From Paludibacter sp. (lineage in GTDB: Bacteria; Bacteroidota; Bacteroidia; Bacteroidales; Paludibacteraceae): DNA of 5,863 bases. The notes under the pieces were generated by a model that saw nothing but the letters and a program-made list of their open reading frames with translations, made no database searches and had not been told where the DNA came from. Location: contig JAGPIU010000078.1 in assembly GCA_018054805.1 (NCBI GenBank), forward strand, positions 1 to 5,863, written 5' to 3'. A program made the position numbers and the translations under genes. Each line of letters opens with the position of its first letter. Position 1 is the stretch's first letter. Positions 5,195 to 5,863 of this stretch are shown here, piece by piece.

Positions 5195-5863
5195 ATGAAA
5201 TTTTTCCGAATATTCAGTGCTGTAGCATTTGTAGCTGTTTTTGCTTCGTGCAACGGGGGTGAATCGCCTGAAAAACAGGCTGACAAGAAGCTGCTGGAAA
5301 TTGAGCAGTTGATTGCCGACAACGACTGGGCTACAGCCCGCTTGAAAATTGACAGTATTCATACGCTTTTTCCACGCTTGGTGGATAAACGTAAAATAGC
5401 TGTGGCGTTGGCTGATACTATCAGTCGCCGCGAAAGTGCCCGCATGCTGGCTTATTGCGATAGTATTTTGCCTGTGAAAAAAGCAGAAGCCGACTCATTG
5501 ATGAAATACTTCCGCTTCGAAAAGGATGAAAAATACCAAGAAGTCGGAAATTATGTTTATAAATCGCAAATTACCGAACAAAATACGGGTAGAAACTATT
5601 TGAAGTGTTATGTGGACGAAAAGGCGAATTTCTACCTCGTAAGCAATGTGGGAGGATCGCGTATTAATCACCGAAATGTGATGGTGTCGGCAGGTGACGG
5701 ATTTGCAACTACCGAAAACGATAGTGTAGCCAAAGGCGTTTTTCATAGTTTCACTACCGACGGACAATATTTCGAAAGTCTGACTTTTACAAATGCTGAT
5801 GGCGGTATCGGAGGATTTATAGCTGCTAACCGAAACGAGAAAATAAAAGTGACACTGCTCGGA
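5195..5863 (+). CDS. putative lipoprotein of unknown function, C-terminus cut off
   Basis: This frame runs open from ATG 5195 to the window end, giving 223 residues so far. The N-terminus is a type II signal peptide: K2 and R5, a hydrophobic stretch 6-17, and the lipobox FASC with C19 as the lipidated cysteine. The mature start CNGGES has one acidic residue at +5, too little to call a surface-export signal. Residues 26-110 are charged and probably helical; 115-223 appear beta-rich, with glycine-rich turns (NVGGSR 151-156, ADGGIGGF 201-208). I recognise no family. It begins 31 AT-rich bases after the TPR gene, with no promoter match between, so co-transcription is likely. A minus-strand open frame at 5495-5767 overlaps this gene and is only its shadow. 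Confidence 0.85.
   Translation, partial: MKFFRIFSAVAFVAVFASCNGGESPEKQADKKLLEIEQLIADNDWATARLKIDSIHTLFPRLVDKRKIAVALADTISRRESARMLAYCDSILPVKKAEADSLMKYFRFEKDEKYQEVGNYVYKSQITEQNTGRNYLKCYVDEKANFYLVSNVGGSRINHRNVMVSAGDGFATTENDSVAKGVFHSFTTDGQYFESLTFTNADGGIGGFIAANRNEKIKVTLLG

Noticed and set aside
5495..5767. Minus-strand 90-codon open frame near the right end
   Set aside because: It is antisense to the lipoprotein gene, whose signal peptide and lipobox are clear; the frame has no recognisable content.
1..5863. Mobile elements, defence systems, CRISPR arrays, tRNA or rRNA genes
   Set aside because: No transposase, integrase, nuclease or toxin motif, no regularly spaced direct repeats, and no tRNA-like arms were seen on either strand.

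Overview
The window looks like chromosomal DNA from a Bacteroidota bacterium, most likely order Bacteroidales. The evidence is an AT-rich base composition, weak or absent Shine-Dalgarno sequences, upstream matches to the Bacteroidota -7 box TAnnTTTG, a protein of the Lnb/DUF4105 family, and a Crp/Fnr protein with the GYR-type effector domain common in that phylum. I see no mobile element, CRISPR array, tRNA or rRNA, so this reads as a core envelope/housekeeping region rather than a genomic island.

Left part (1-1653, minus strand): a two-gene unit. The upstream gene (427-1653) encodes a secreted-then-membrane protein with the Lnb architecture: a signal peptide, a periplasmic His/Cys domain and five membrane helices. 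Lnb is the lipoprotein N-acyltransferase of Bacteroides. Four bases after its stop begins kdsB (1-422, cut by the window edge), the CMP-Kdo synthetase needed for lipopolysaccharide. The pair therefore joins lipoprotein maturation and lipid A-Kdo synthesis, both outer-membrane assembly tasks.

Middle part (1654-2031): a 378-base divergent intergenic region. It carries a -7 box for each direction, two perfect hairpins in the predicted leader of the lnb-like gene, and several inverted repeats, one of which overlaps the lnb-side -7 box. To the right, 2032-2733 encodes a Crp/Fnr-family regulator that lacks the canonical cAMP-contact residues and the FNR cysteine set. It may control itself and the divergent envelope genes; that is inference from position.

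Right part (2734-5863, plus strand): a 222-base gap holds a promoter candidate, a long bulged hairpin (terminator of the regulator gene or leader structure of the next gene) and a perfect 7-base inverted repeat. Then comes a 735-residue cytoplasmic protein with a helical, partly HEAT-like N-terminal two-thirds and six C-terminal TPR units. After 31 bases follows a lipoprotein of unknown function, cut by the window end. The TPR protein and the lipoprotein are probably co-transcribed. The lipoprotein would be a substrate of the lipoprotein-modifying machinery that includes the lnb-like protein, although that is true of any lipoprotein in the cell.
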